Assembly: GCA_017461565.1 (NCBI GenBank)
Contig: JAFTXQ010000005.1
Span: 18,315-82,314 of the forward strand
From: Oscillospiraceae bacterium
Lineage (GTDB): Bacteria; Bacillota; Clostridia; Oscillospirales; Ruminococcaceae
Direction of reading: 5' to 3'
Length of the DNA: 64,000 nucleotides
The number at the start of each line of letters is the position of its first letter. Position 1 is the stretch's first letter. The notes under the pieces were generated by a model. The model saw nothing but the letters and a program-made list of their open reading frames with translations. It was not told the origin of the DNA and made no database searches. Of this stretch, positions 1 to 8,368 are shown in pieces. The translations under genes were made by a program, and so were the position numbers.

Positions 1-2
1 GT

Positions 3-1931
3 CTTGAGGGGCTTCTTGAGGAGGCTGAGATACCCGTCACCAAATGGCACGGCGACGCCTCGCAGGCGGCGAAGAAGCGGCTTATGAAGCACCCGTCCGG
101 GGTCATCCAGACCACGCCCGAGTCCCTTGAGTCCATGCTGATGCACAACTCAAGCGGTGCTTACAGGCTGTTCTGCGACCTTCGGTTCGTAATCATAGAC
201 GAGGTCCATTACTTTATGGACAATGACAGAGGAACACAGCTACTATCGCTTCTGGAAAGGCTCTCAAGGCTCATCGGATTTCACCCGAGAAGGATAGGCT
301 TATCCGCAACACTCGGCGACTGTACAAACGCCGAAAAGTGGCTGTGCATGGGCACGGGACGAGGCTGTGTGACTCCCATCGTCCGTGAAAAAGGCAGGAG
401 CCTGCGCCTTTCAGTGAGGTTCTTCCCAATAAAGCAGAAGATACCCAACTCCGACAGCAAGGTACTGCTTGAAAATTACTACAACTACCTGTACGAAAGC
501 ACCACGGGCAGGCGATGCATACTGTTTGCCAACAGCAAGGGCGAGGTTGAGGAGAACATAGCGCACCTGCGTCGTATCTCAGAGGAGAAAAAGGGCGGCG
601 ACTGCTATCTCGTTCACCATGCAAACATATCTCCGGCACTGCGTGAGTTCGCCGAACAGCGCATGAAATCCTCGGAGCTTCCCGTGTGCACGGGTGCCAC
701 CGTCACACTGGAGCTTGGAATAGACCTCGGACACCTTGAAAGGATAGTGCAGACAGGCTGTCCGCTTACCGTTTCAGGACTGGTGCAGAGGCTGGGACGA
801 ACAGGCAGGCGTGGCGGCACGGCAGAGATGCGCTTTGCTTTCCGCTGGGATATGAGCTTACCGCCGCAGGAGTTCTACAAGGAGATAAACTGGGACTTTG
901 TGATGTGCATAGCAATGATACTGCTGTACACCCGTGAGCGTTGGATAGAACCTATGCACCTGCCGAAGCTCCCGTACTCACTGCTGTATCACCAGACAAT
1001 GAGCTACATGGCTTCCTGTGGAAGCGTACAGCCGAGAGAGCTGGCAAAATATATCCTTACCCTTAGCCCGTTCAGCCATGTTTCAAAGGATGATTATCTG
1101 AAGCTTCTAAGGCACATGATAGAGAACGGACAGCTTGAACGTGGCGAGGACGGCGCACTGCTGATCGGAAGCAAGGGCGAAGCGGCGGTGTCGAATTACG
1201 AGTTCCTTGCGGTGTTCTCCGTCCCCGACGAGTACAGCGTCCGCTGTAACGCCGAAGAAATAGGCACAGTGCAGAGTCCCTTTCCCGAGGGGGCGCAGTT
1301 TGCCCTTGCAGGGCAGGCATGGGAGGTGACCGAGCTTGACAAAAAGGAACGGCGCATCTATGTAAAGCACATCCCGGGCATCTCGGCGAATATGTGGCAG
1401 GACACTGGCAACGAGTACGTGCACACAAAGGTGATGAAGCAAATAAGGGATGTACTGCGCTCGGATGAGGAGTACGCTTTTCTTGACGAAACAGCAAAAA
1501 CACGCCTGTCCGAGATACGAAAGGCTTGCCGCAACGGTGGGATTTCAGCAATAGGAAGCGTTGTACCGATCACTGAAACGCTGTACGCAGTCTTCCCTTT
1601 TATCGGAACAAGGGCGACTGCGGCACTGGTGTTTGCACTGCGTGAGCGTGGATTCGACGCACAGGTATGGCTCAGCCGATACATTCCCGTATGTATCGAG
1701 GTGCGTACCGATATGGGAATTGAGGAGCTGCACGCCACACTTGAGGAGATAGCACGGCACGGAGCCGACAAATATGGTTTCACTATCCCTGACAACTGCG
1801 AGATATCGGGCAAATACAACGACTTTATCCCCCGTGAACTTCTCAGGAAACAGTACGTAGAAGACTATCTCGATACCGAGGATATGAGAGAGAACATGGA
1901 GCGTGATGAGCAACATCTCATTGATAGGTAA
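3..1931 (+). CDS. DEAD/DEAH-box helicase, 3' part (5' end outside window)
   Basis: ATP-dependent superfamily 2 nucleic-acid helicase. The reading frame is open from base 3, before the first internal ATG at 84, and the upstream codons encode helicase-like sequence ending EIPVTKWHGDASQ, so the gene is cut by the window edge. Visible motifs in order: II as DEVH (IIDEVHYF), III as SAT (LSATLGD), the helicase C domain with TLELGIDLG, and VI as QRLGRTGRRGG. After the two RecA-like lobes there is a C-terminal region of about 300 residues without a motif I recognise. Motif I (Walker A) must lie upstream. The family is clear; the exact subfamily (Lhr-like or other DNA-repair helicase) is not. A strong terminator follows. 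Confidence 0.85.
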   Translation, partial: LEGLLEEAEIPVTKWHGDASQAAKKRLMKHPSGVIQTTPESLESMLMHNSSGAYRLFCDLRFVIIDEVHYFMDNDRGTQLLSLLERLSRLIGFHPRRIGLSATLGDCTNAEKWLCMGTGRGCVTPIVREKGRSLRLSVRFFPIKQKIPNSDSKVLLENYYNYLYESTTGRRCILFANSKGEVEENIAHLRRISEEKKGGDCYLVHHANISPALREFAEQRMKSSELPVCTGATVTLELGIDLGHLERIVQTGCPLTVSGLVQRLGRTGRRGGTAEMRFAFRWDMSLPPQEFYKEINWDFVMCIAMILLYTRERWIEPMHLPKLPYSLLYHQTMSYMASCGSVQPRELAKYILTLSPFSHVSKDDYLKLLRHMIENGQLERGEDGALLIGSKGEAAVSNYEFLAVFSVPDEYSVRCNAEEIGTVQSPFPEGAQFALAGQAWEVTELDKKERRIYVKHIPGISANMWQDTGNEYVHTKVMKQIRDVLRSDEEYAFLDETAKTRLSEIRKACRNGGISAIGSVVPITETLYAVFPFIGTRATAALVFALRERGFDAQVWLSRYIPVCIEVRTDMGIEELHATLEEIARHGADKYGFTIPDNCEISGKYNDFIPRELLRKQYVEDYLDTEDMRENMERDEQHLIDR

Positions 1932-1975
1932 TATTATTTACAACATCTTTGCACTATCATCCTACTAACACAGCA

Positions 1976-2013
1976 AAAACCGCTTCCGACACATCATCGG
2001 AAGCGGTTTTCTT
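1976..2013. terminator. Bidirectional intrinsic terminator
   Basis: A perfect stem (AACCGCTTCCGA with its complement) is flanked by an A-run on the left and a T-run on the right. It lies between the convergent helicase and chemoreceptor genes and can serve both. Confidence 0.85.
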
Positions 2014-2048
2014 TAACTCTTCATATTGTCACTCAAGCTCTGCGAATA

Positions 2049-3989
2049 TTATGCCTTAAGCTGATCCACCTGATCCTTCAGCATTCTGGACTGACCGCTA
2101 AGCTCCTCACAGGAGGCCGCAGTCTCCTCTGCGGTTGCGGAATTCTGCTGAACGACATCGGATATCTGTGCGATACCAACAGTAACCTGACGCACTGCCT
2201 CTGCCTGCTCTGCGGCAGCAGTGTATATCTCTCCTACAAGCTCGTCTGTCTTTTCGGAGTACTCCATAACCGCCTTCATGGTTTCTGCAGTGTTTTCTGC
2301 GATCTGTACACCGTTCGTTACGGCTTCTACCGATGCGGAAATAAGCTCGTTTGTATGGCTTGCAGCCTCGGCAGATTTTGCGGCAAGGTTTCTTACCTCG
2401 TCCGCTACAACAGCAAAGCCCTTGCCTGCATCGCCTGCACGTGCGGCCTCAATTGCGGCATTAAGTGCAAGGATATTTGTCTGGAATGCAATATCATCAA
2501 TGGTCTTGATTATCTCGCTTATCTGTACAGACTTGCTGCGGATCTCTTCCATAGCGGCGAGCATGGTCTCCATCTCCTCGTTCTGCTCGGAGATCTTTTC
2601 ACGGCTCTCTGCCGCAAGCTTGTTTGCCTGCTCCGCATTGTCTGCGGTGCTCTGTATCTTGTCGGAGATGCTGTCGATGCTTGAAGACAGCTCGTCGATA
2701 GCGGTAGCCTGCTTTGTTGTACCCTCAGCAAGGATCTGCGCACCAAAAGCGATCTGGTTGCTGCCAGTCATTACATCATCAGCAGAAGCATTCATGTTGT
2801 TAATAACGCCGTGGAGCGTTGAATTGATCTTTTTGAAAGACTCGCTGATCTCTGTAAAATCGCCGATATATTCAACAGAAGTGGTCTGAGAGAAGTCGCC
2901 ATCTGCCATGCTTGCAAGGATGCGTGAAATATCGTTTATGTAGCTGCTGAGATCGTGCTTCGTTTTCTCAAGATTAAGCACGAACCGTCCGATCTCGTCG
3001 TTAGCAAATTTGAAATCGGAATCGGGAACATGAAGATTACCGCTGCTCATATTTTCGGCAAGCTGCTCTGCGATAGAGATAGGCTTTGCAACGGTCTTTT
3101 TGATGACGATAGAAAGAACAAAGCTGACGATCAAAGTCGCAGCCGTAGCTATAGCAACTGCAATTATCACCATCATAAGGAAGCTTGTATCCTCTTCTTC
3201 AGAAGGATAACCTGCAAAGTAAGCGCCCACGATATTTCCATAGATATCATACATAGGCTCATAGTCAACAAAGTGATTGTTGCCGAGGATATCAGCAGTG
3301 CCACAGTAAATATTGCCGCCTTCAATTACTCTTGCTGCAACATTTGCTGCCATCTCCGTACCTACAGCACGTGTGCCATCACTGTTCTGTACTGTTGTAG
3401 CATAGCGTGTAGTGCCGCTGAACAGAGTTACCTCTGCTCCGGACAGTTCTTTGAGAGAATCAAGGTAATCTGTCTCGGTAAGGTTCATACCAATGATCGC
3501 AACGCCTACTGCGGTATCATACATAATGACGGGAGTGATATACTGCAGCGTAAGACCTGCACCCGAGTCTGCAACGACGCCTATTGTGTACTGCGTTTCT
3601 GATACCGATGCAAAATCAACATCAGTCAGGGCATAATTTTCAGAGTTCCATATAATAGTGCCGTCTTTCTTGGCAAGAACTGCAAAATCGGACTCGCCGC
3701 CTTTGTGAGCATCCCACTCCAGCGCAATATTGTCAACATTCTTGGTAAGGAGTGTGTTACCTGCTACTCCTGAGGATTCAAAATAACGATATATCTCGCC
3801 AAGACGGCTTCCCTCGCTGATGATCTCGTTTTTCAGCATTGCAAGCGATACCGCAGATTTATCCTGCACCAGCTTGTCGCTGTGGTTCTTGGAAAGCAGG
3901 ATCGTCGAAACGAACACAACTGCAATACTTACAACAAGAAGCAAACATACGATCAATGTCAGCTTTTTCTCGATGCTTTTAAATTTCAT
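2049..3989 (-). CDS. Methyl-accepting chemotaxis protein with extracytoplasmic sensor domain
   Basis: Membrane chemoreceptor that would signal to CheA/CheW. The 646 residues show TM1 at about 11-33, an extracytoplasmic Cache-like ligand domain at about 35-268, TM2 at 270-296, a HAMP linker at about 297-350 and a long coiled-coil signalling domain. The conserved hairpin tip is present ([18 protein letters not shown], then [13 protein letters not shown]). No C-terminal CheR-binding pentapeptide is visible. ATG with AAAAGGAG upstream. It stands alone with its own promoter and terminators. No flagellar gene is in the window, but pilT is, so a link to twitching is possible; this is inference. Confidence 0.93.
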   Translation of the reverse strand: MKFKSIEKKLTLIVCLLLVVSIAVVFVSTILLSKNHSDKLVQDKSAVSLAMLKNEIISEGSRLGEIYRYFESSGVAGNTLLTKNVDNIALEWDAHKGGESDFAVLAKKDGTIIWNSENYALTDVDFASVSETQYTIGVVADSGAGLTLQYITPVIMYDTAVGVAIIGMNLTETDYLDSLKELSGAEVTLFSGTTRYATTVQNSDGTRAVGTEMAANVAARVIEGGNIYCGTADILGNNHFVDYEPMYDIYGNIVGAYFAGYPSEEEDTSFLMMVIIAVAIATAATLIVSFVLSIVIKKTVAKPISIAEQLAENMSSGNLHVPDSDFKFANDEIGRFVLNLEKTKHDLSSYINDISRILASMADGDFSQTTSVEYIGDFTEISESFKKINSTLHGVINNMNASADDVMTGSNQIAFGAQILAEGTTKQATAIDELSSSIDSISDKIQSTADNAEQANKLAAESREKISEQNEEMETMLAAMEEIRSKSVQISEIIKTIDDIAFQTNILALNAAIEAARAGDAGKGFAVVADEVRNLAAKSAEAASHTNELISASVEAVTNGVQIAENTAETMKAVMEYSEKTDELVGEIYTAAAEQAEAVRQVTVGIAQISDVVQQNSATAEETAASCEELSGQSRMLKDQVDQLKA

Positions 3990-4021
3990 AAAAACGTCTC
4001 CTTTTGAGTTTTATATATTTA

Positions 4022-4051
4022 AGTATACACTATTTATATACAATAAGTCAA
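4022..4051 (-). promoter_or_regulatory. Promoter of the chemoreceptor gene
   Basis: On the minus strand TTGACT (4051-4046), an 18-base spacer, then TATACT (4027-4022), about 30 bases before the start codon. Confidence 0.6.
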
Positions 4052-4123
4052 TGTACAAAAAGCAGATTTTTCCTCATATATTTCGTTGATTTAACTAAAT
4101 TCAAAATGAATGACAGCTCATTA

Positions 4124-4152
4124 TTGACAAAATGCATAATTTTTGATAGAAT
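4124..4152 (+). promoter_or_regulatory. Promoter of the flavodoxin-like gene
   Basis: TTGACA (4124-4129), 17-base spacer, TAGAAT (4147-4152). The position supports the short reading frame starting at 4190 rather than any upstream ATG. Confidence 0.7.
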
Positions 4153-4189
4153 AAATATCATCAACACAAAGAAAAGAGGATCTGCCAGA

Positions 4190-4675
4190 ATGACTGCAAT
4201 CGTGTACGAATCCAACACAGGCTTTACCGAAAGATACGCAAAAATTTTGTCCGAAAAAACAGGTGTTCCCGTTTATCCGCTGAACGAGGCAAAGAAAAAG
4301 ATACCAAAAGGCGAGGATATAGTATTCCTAGGCTGGGTGTTCGCAAACAAGATAAAAGGGCTTGACAAGGCAGTAAAGCTATGGAAGATATCGGCTGTCG
4401 GTGCAGTAGGCATGAACCCACGCTCCGATAAGAACACCGAGATACTGCGTGAAGCAAACAAACCCGAATGTCCGCTTTTTTATATGTGGGGCGGTCTTGA
4501 CAACAGCAAGCTTAAAGGCATGAACAAGTTTATGCTTAACCTTGTTCGTGACAGTCTCGAAAAAGAAAACAAGCCGGAATACGCCGACGCTATCAAGGTG
4601 TTCCGTGAGGGCGGCGACTTTGTTTCGGAAGAGTATCTCCAGGAGCTGGTAGCATTCATTCTGATGAAGATGTAA
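4190..4675 (+). CDS. Flavodoxin-like protein
   Basis: Predicted FMN-binding electron carrier or flavodoxin-fold reductase of 161 residues. The N-terminus IVYESNTGFTERYAKIL is the usual first beta strand and phosphate-binding loop (S-N-T-G-F-T). The alpha/beta alternation that follows fits the fold, and the length is normal for a short-chain flavodoxin. Upstream in-frame ATGs such as 4004 lie at or before the promoter, and AAGAGGA sits just before 4190, so 4190 is chosen. The gene is monocistronic and ends before a terminator. The electron partner cannot be named. Confidence 0.8.
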   Translation: MTAIVYESNTGFTERYAKILSEKTGVPVYPLNEAKKKIPKGEDIVFLGWVFANKIKGLDKAVKLWKISAVGAVGMNPRSDKNTEILREANKPECPLFYMWGGLDNSKLKGMNKFMLNLVRDSLEKENKPEYADAIKVFREGGDFVSEEYLQELVAFILMKM

Positions 4676-4714
4676 AAGTCCCACGACATAAGAAACCAAC
4701 TGAAATCATAAATT

Positions 4715-4756
4715 AAAAAGCTGCTTTTGATACGACTTATCGAAAGCAGCTTTTTG
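4715..4756. terminator. Bidirectional intrinsic terminator
   Basis: A 13-bp stem (AAAAAGCTGCTTT and its complement) with a 15-base loop and A/T runs on both sides lies between the convergent flavodoxin and GH5 genes. Confidence 0.8.
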
Positions 4757-4771
4757 TTTAATTGATCGTGA

Positions 4772-6469
4772 TCAATCGTGATACTTCAGCCAATCCCTCA
4801 TGAAAATACCGTTTTCTGAAAGATCGCTGTCCTTCCATCCGCCTGTCGGACTTGCTCCCGGCTTGAGCAACGAAGCTGCCTCTGCCTTATCACAAAGCGA
4901 CCAGTTCATATAGCTTATATTCAGGCTGTCAAGCAGCTCCAGCCATTTTTTAGCTTCACCGAAATTGTTTGCGCCATTGCCCGAGGCGTCGCAGTTTCCG
5001 AACTCCGTCACCATGACAGGCAGACCGCTGTTATAGCAGTTTTTCAGCCTGTCACGCAGCCAGTCGGTATGGGTCGCCGCATAATAATGCAACGCATACA
5101 TTACATTATCAAAGTCAAGAGGATCAGCAAGCGCCTTGTCAATATCCTGCGACCATGTGGGAGTGCCGACGATCACTACGCTGTCAGGATCATTATTACG
5201 GATGACAGGAATTATCTCCTCAGCATAAGGTTTAACGTCGCCGCTCCAGGATGCGTAGCCGTTAGGTTCGTTACAGATCTCATAAATGACATTGGGATAA
5301 TCTGCATATTTCTCCGACATGTAATCAAAAAAACGAAGTGCGTCAGTCTTTCTCACCTGCGGCGACTGATCCTGAAGTATATGCCAGTCCACTATTACAT
5401 ACATATCCAGCTCGATGCAGGCGTCAACGGCGTTCTGCACTGTCTGCTCTATCCCTGTCTTTGTGCTGTCTGTATAGCCCTCGCCTGCTCCCGTGTACAT
5501 TGCAAGACGGATCACGTTGATATTCCACTCGTCACGCAGATACTTGAACACCGACTTGTTTGCAAATGCAGGGAACCACTGTATTCCATGCGTGGATATT
5601 CCACGAAGCTGAACAGGAGTGCCGTCAGCGCCTACAAGATCAGTACCCTTGACCGAAAGCTGTCCGCAGTCTGACACAAGTCCGTATTTTCCTGTAACCT
5701 CGATATCGCTTTCAGCGGGCGGCTTCAGAGTGTCCTGAGGTACTGTTGAGGATGTTCCGCTGTTATTATCATTATTACTGCTATTGCTGCCACCAACAGA
5801 AGTGCTGACCTTTTGCCCGTCGGAAGTTATATCGATATTCTGCACCGCATTATTGGTTTTTAATATGCAGCCAAAGGTGGTCTCAGCTCCGTTTGCGATC
5901 TGTCCGTTATACTCGGCATTGCCGATATGCAGCTGCGAGCCGCTGCTTTCTGCAGCAGAAGCGTTCCATATCTGCATTACCTCGACATCCTGTCCGAGAT
6001 CAAGGCTCAGCTTCCAGTAACCGATATCGCTGCCCGTGGAGTTATTCACAACAAAGTCGATCTGCGTACACTGCTTGCCGCCGTCCTCCCAAGAAGAACC
6101 GATGGTATAGGATACACTCAGCGATGTGCTCTCCTGCGGATCGTCATTTTCGTCAGGGGTGTCAACAGATACAGCAGGTCCTGAAGTGGAATCAGTATCA
6201 CCGGGATGTGCATTTTCACCGACAGGTGCAGATGTGCCCGTATCAGACGTGTCTGCCTGCGTTGAGTCATTATCATCAACAGGAGCAGAGCTTGTACCGC
6301 CGTTATCCTGCGGCGTAGAAGCGCCATTCCCCGATACCGTTGCCGATGATGTAGTCTGAGAGCCGTTCTGTTCCGCACCCGAGTGCATCTCGCTGTCGGC
6401 GCAGCCAAATGAAGTTATCATCAGCGCTGAAGCCATAAATGCAACCATAATATGTTTCAGTTTTTTCAT
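4772..6469 (-). CDS. GH5 cellulase, lipoprotein, with CBM2-like module
   Basis: Secreted endo-beta-1,4-glucanase predicted to cleave cellulose or other beta-glucans at the cell surface. Order in 565 residues: type II signal peptide with lipobox ending at Cys23 (TSFGC); a Ser/Thr/Asp/Gly linker (24-114); a CBM2-like cellulose-binding module (about 116-217, with conserved Trp and MQIWNA); a second Ser/Asn linker; a GH5 barrel (about 260-562). The acid/base is Glu401 in EICNEPNG and the nucleophile Glu489 in VTEFGN; Arg321 in NVIRLAMY is the usual barrel arginine. A lipid anchor would hold the enzyme on the membrane face rather than in a cellulosome; no dockerin is present. Divergent from the GH9 gene. 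Confidence 0.93.
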   Translation of the reverse strand: MKKLKHIMVAFMASALMITSFGCADSEMHSGAEQNGSQTTSSATVSGNGASTPQDNGGTSSAPVDDNDSTQADTSDTGTSAPVGENAHPGDTDSTSGPAVSVDTPDENDDPQESTSLSVSYTIGSSWEDGGKQCTQIDFVVNNSTGSDIGYWKLSLDLGQDVEVMQIWNASAAESSGSQLHIGNAEYNGQIANGAETTFGCILKTNNAVQNIDITSDGQKVSTSVGGSNSSNNDNNSGTSSTVPQDTLKPPAESDIEVTGKYGLVSDCGQLSVKGTDLVGADGTPVQLRGISTHGIQWFPAFANKSVFKYLRDEWNINVIRLAMYTGAGEGYTDSTKTGIEQTVQNAVDACIELDMYVIVDWHILQDQSPQVRKTDALRFFDYMSEKYADYPNVIYEICNEPNGYASWSGDVKPYAEEIIPVIRNNDPDSVVIVGTPTWSQDIDKALADPLDFDNVMYALHYYAATHTDWLRDRLKNCYNSGLPVMVTEFGNCDASGNGANNFGEAKKWLELLDSLNISYMNWSLCDKAEAASLLKPGASPTGGWKDSDLSENGIFMRDWLKYHD

Positions 6470-6507
6470 TTCTTATTTCCTTTCAGAATTGATAACGATA
6501 TAATATT

Positions 6508-6536
6508 ATCATACTACATTTTTCTGATTTTGTAAA
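6508..6536 (-). promoter_or_regulatory. Candidate promoter of the GH5 gene
   Basis: Minus strand: TTTACA (6536-6531), 17 bases, TATGAT (6513-6508). An imperfect inverted repeat GATAA...TTATC (6491-6510) lies just downstream of the -10 and could be an operator. Confidence 0.5.
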
Positions 6537-6554
6537 TAGTATTTGAAATAACGA

Positions 6555-6583
6555 TTGACAAACTATTACAGTTAATGTATAAT
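6555..6583 (+). promoter_or_regulatory. Consensus promoter of the GH9 gene
   Basis: TTGACA (6555-6560), 17-base spacer, TATAAT (6578-6583), a perfect consensus. The ATG at 6575 lies inside this promoter, which rules it out as the GH9 start. Confidence 0.85.
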
Positions 6584-6622
6584 CACTTTAAGAAAATATT
6601 ACCAGTAAAACGAGGTATCATT

Positions 6623-8239
6623 ATGTGCAAAAAAAATGTATTCTTAGATCAGGCAGGCTACCTTCCTGAAATGACGAAAAAAGCAGTAATAACAACAAAC
6701 GCAAAAAGCTTTGTAATTACAGACGAAAACGGTACGGTCGTATTTAAAGGAAATACGACCGAATTCGGCTACGACGAGGCCTCGGGCGATACTGTGTACA
6801 TAGCCGATTTTACCGAGCTTACAAAAGTGGGCAGATACCATATTAGCCTAAACAGCGGTGAAAGCTCCTGTTTATTTGAGATACGAAACGACATCTATGA
6901 GCGATGCTTTGATGATGTGTGCAAGGCTTACTATTACCTGCGGTGCGGCTGCGGTCTCGAAGAAAGATATGCAGGGAAATTCACTCATGCACCATGCCAT
7001 ACGGAAAAAGCGCTTCTCTGGGACGACAATAGCATTTTGCTTGATGTTTCAGGCGGATGGCACGACGCAGGCGACTACGGACGATACTCCACTGCGGCAG
7101 CGTGCGCATTGGGGCATCTGCTGTATGCATATAAGTTCTATCCCGACGTCTTCCAAAAGCAGAAGCTCAGCATTCCCGAGAGCGGCGATGCGCTTCCCGA
7201 TATGCTTGCTGAATGTAAGGTCGAACTTGAATGGCTTATGAAAATGCAGCGTGAGGACGGCGCAGTTTATCACAAGGCAACTACTGCACACCATGCGCCT
7301 TTCGTTATGCCGGAAGATGATACAGCTCAGATGTTCCTACTGCCGCCATCATCAATGGCGACTGCTGACGCTGCCGCAGTATTTGCACTGGCAAGCGGTA
7401 TATTCCGTGAATTTGACTGCGACTTTGCAGACAAGCTTCTTACCGCTTCGCTGAAGAGCTTCGGATGGCTTGAGCATAATCCAGGTTTTCTCTTTGAGCA
7501 TAGTGACGGCTGCACCACGGGAGGCTATGGCGAGATGAGAGACACTGACAACCGCTTCTGGGCAGCGGCCGAGCTTTATTCAGTCACTGGTCAAACAAGA
7601 TTCCGTGATATGCTGGAATCCCTAGTAAAGGAGGATATAAACCTCACAGCGCTTGGGTATGCAGATATTGCAGGATTGGGTGCGCTTTCATACATAATGT
7701 GTACAGATGAAAACGATGCGCTACGGCGCACTTTTATTAGCAATTTTATCCGTAACGCCGAAGCATTGGCGGCTATCAGTGACAAATGCGGCTACGGCGC
7801 AGCCCTTACTCCCGACATGAGAGGCTATCACTGGGGAAGTAATATGACGCTGCTGAAAAACGGCATGATATTCCTTATTGCAGACAGGTTTGAAGGCAAA
7901 AACAGATTTGAAGGCTATGCTGCGGCTCAGTTACATTATCTTCTCGGCTGCAATGCGCTTGGCTTCAGCTATGTCAGCGGCACGGGCGAGCACAGTATAC
8001 AGCATCCGCATCTCAGACCAACCTCTGCCGACGGCATCGACGAATGTATCCCAGGCATGGTCAGCGGCGGCCCTAATGGTCGTCCGTCGGATGAGGACGC
8101 AAGAAGGCTCATTCCCGAAGGAACGCCGCCAATGAAATGCTTCGCCGACGATGAACTGTGCTATTCCCTCAATGAAATAACGATATACTGGAACTCCCCT
8201 GCGGTCTTTGTTCTTGCACATTTTAACAGAGAAAAATGA
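6623..8239 (+). CDS. GH9 glycoside hydrolase without signal peptide
   Basis: Glucanase or cellodextrinase of family 9, 538 residues from ATG 6623 (CGAGG upstream, downstream of the promoter). An N-terminal Ig-like domain (about 5-90, starting VFLDQAGYLPE) is followed by the (alpha/alpha)6 barrel. The catalytic Asp pair is Asp148/Asp151 in GGWHDAGDYGRY and the acid Glu lies in SLNEITIYWNSP near the C-terminus; LLGCNALGFSYVSGTG is also typical. There is no signal peptide, transmembrane segment, CBM or dockerin, so a cytoplasmic role on imported cellodextrins is inferred. That fits division of labour with the exported GH5 next door. Substrate (cellodextrin, or another beta-glycoside as for some GH9 members) is not settled. 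Confidence 0.9.
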   Translation: MCKKNVFLDQAGYLPEMTKKAVITTNAKSFVITDENGTVVFKGNTTEFGYDEASGDTVYIADFTELTKVGRYHISLNSGESSCLFEIRNDIYERCFDDVCKAYYYLRCGCGLEERYAGKFTHAPCHTEKALLWDDNSILLDVSGGWHDAGDYGRYSTAAACALGHLLYAYKFYPDVFQKQKLSIPESGDALPDMLAECKVELEWLMKMQREDGAVYHKATTAHHAPFVMPEDDTAQMFLLPPSSMATADAAAVFALASGIFREFDCDFADKLLTASLKSFGWLEHNPGFLFEHSDGCTTGGYGEMRDTDNRFWAAAELYSVTGQTRFRDMLESLVKEDINLTALGYADIAGLGALSYIMCTDENDALRRTFISNFIRNAEALAAISDKCGYGAALTPDMRGYHWGSNMTLLKNGMIFLIADRFEGKNRFEGYAAAQLHYLLGCNALGFSYVSGTGEHSIQHPHLRPTSADGIDECIPGMVSGGPNGRPSDEDARRLIPEGTPPMKCFADDELCYSLNEITIYWNSPAVFVLAHFNREK

Positions 8240-8305
8240 CACTTGTTTATAAACTGCATTCTGACAATTTTGATTGTGCATTTTATACAATATAAAAAAA
8301 ATATA

Positions 8306-8335
8306 TTGACAGCTGTCGCATTTATAATTTATAAT
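8306..8335 (+). promoter_or_regulatory. Promoter of the EAL-domain gene
   Basis: TTGACA (8306-8311), 18-base spacer, TATAAT (8330-8335), about 34 bases before the TTG start. Confidence 0.75.
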
Positions 8336-8368
8336 ATTAAAATATCAATATTAAAGAAAGAGTGAAAA

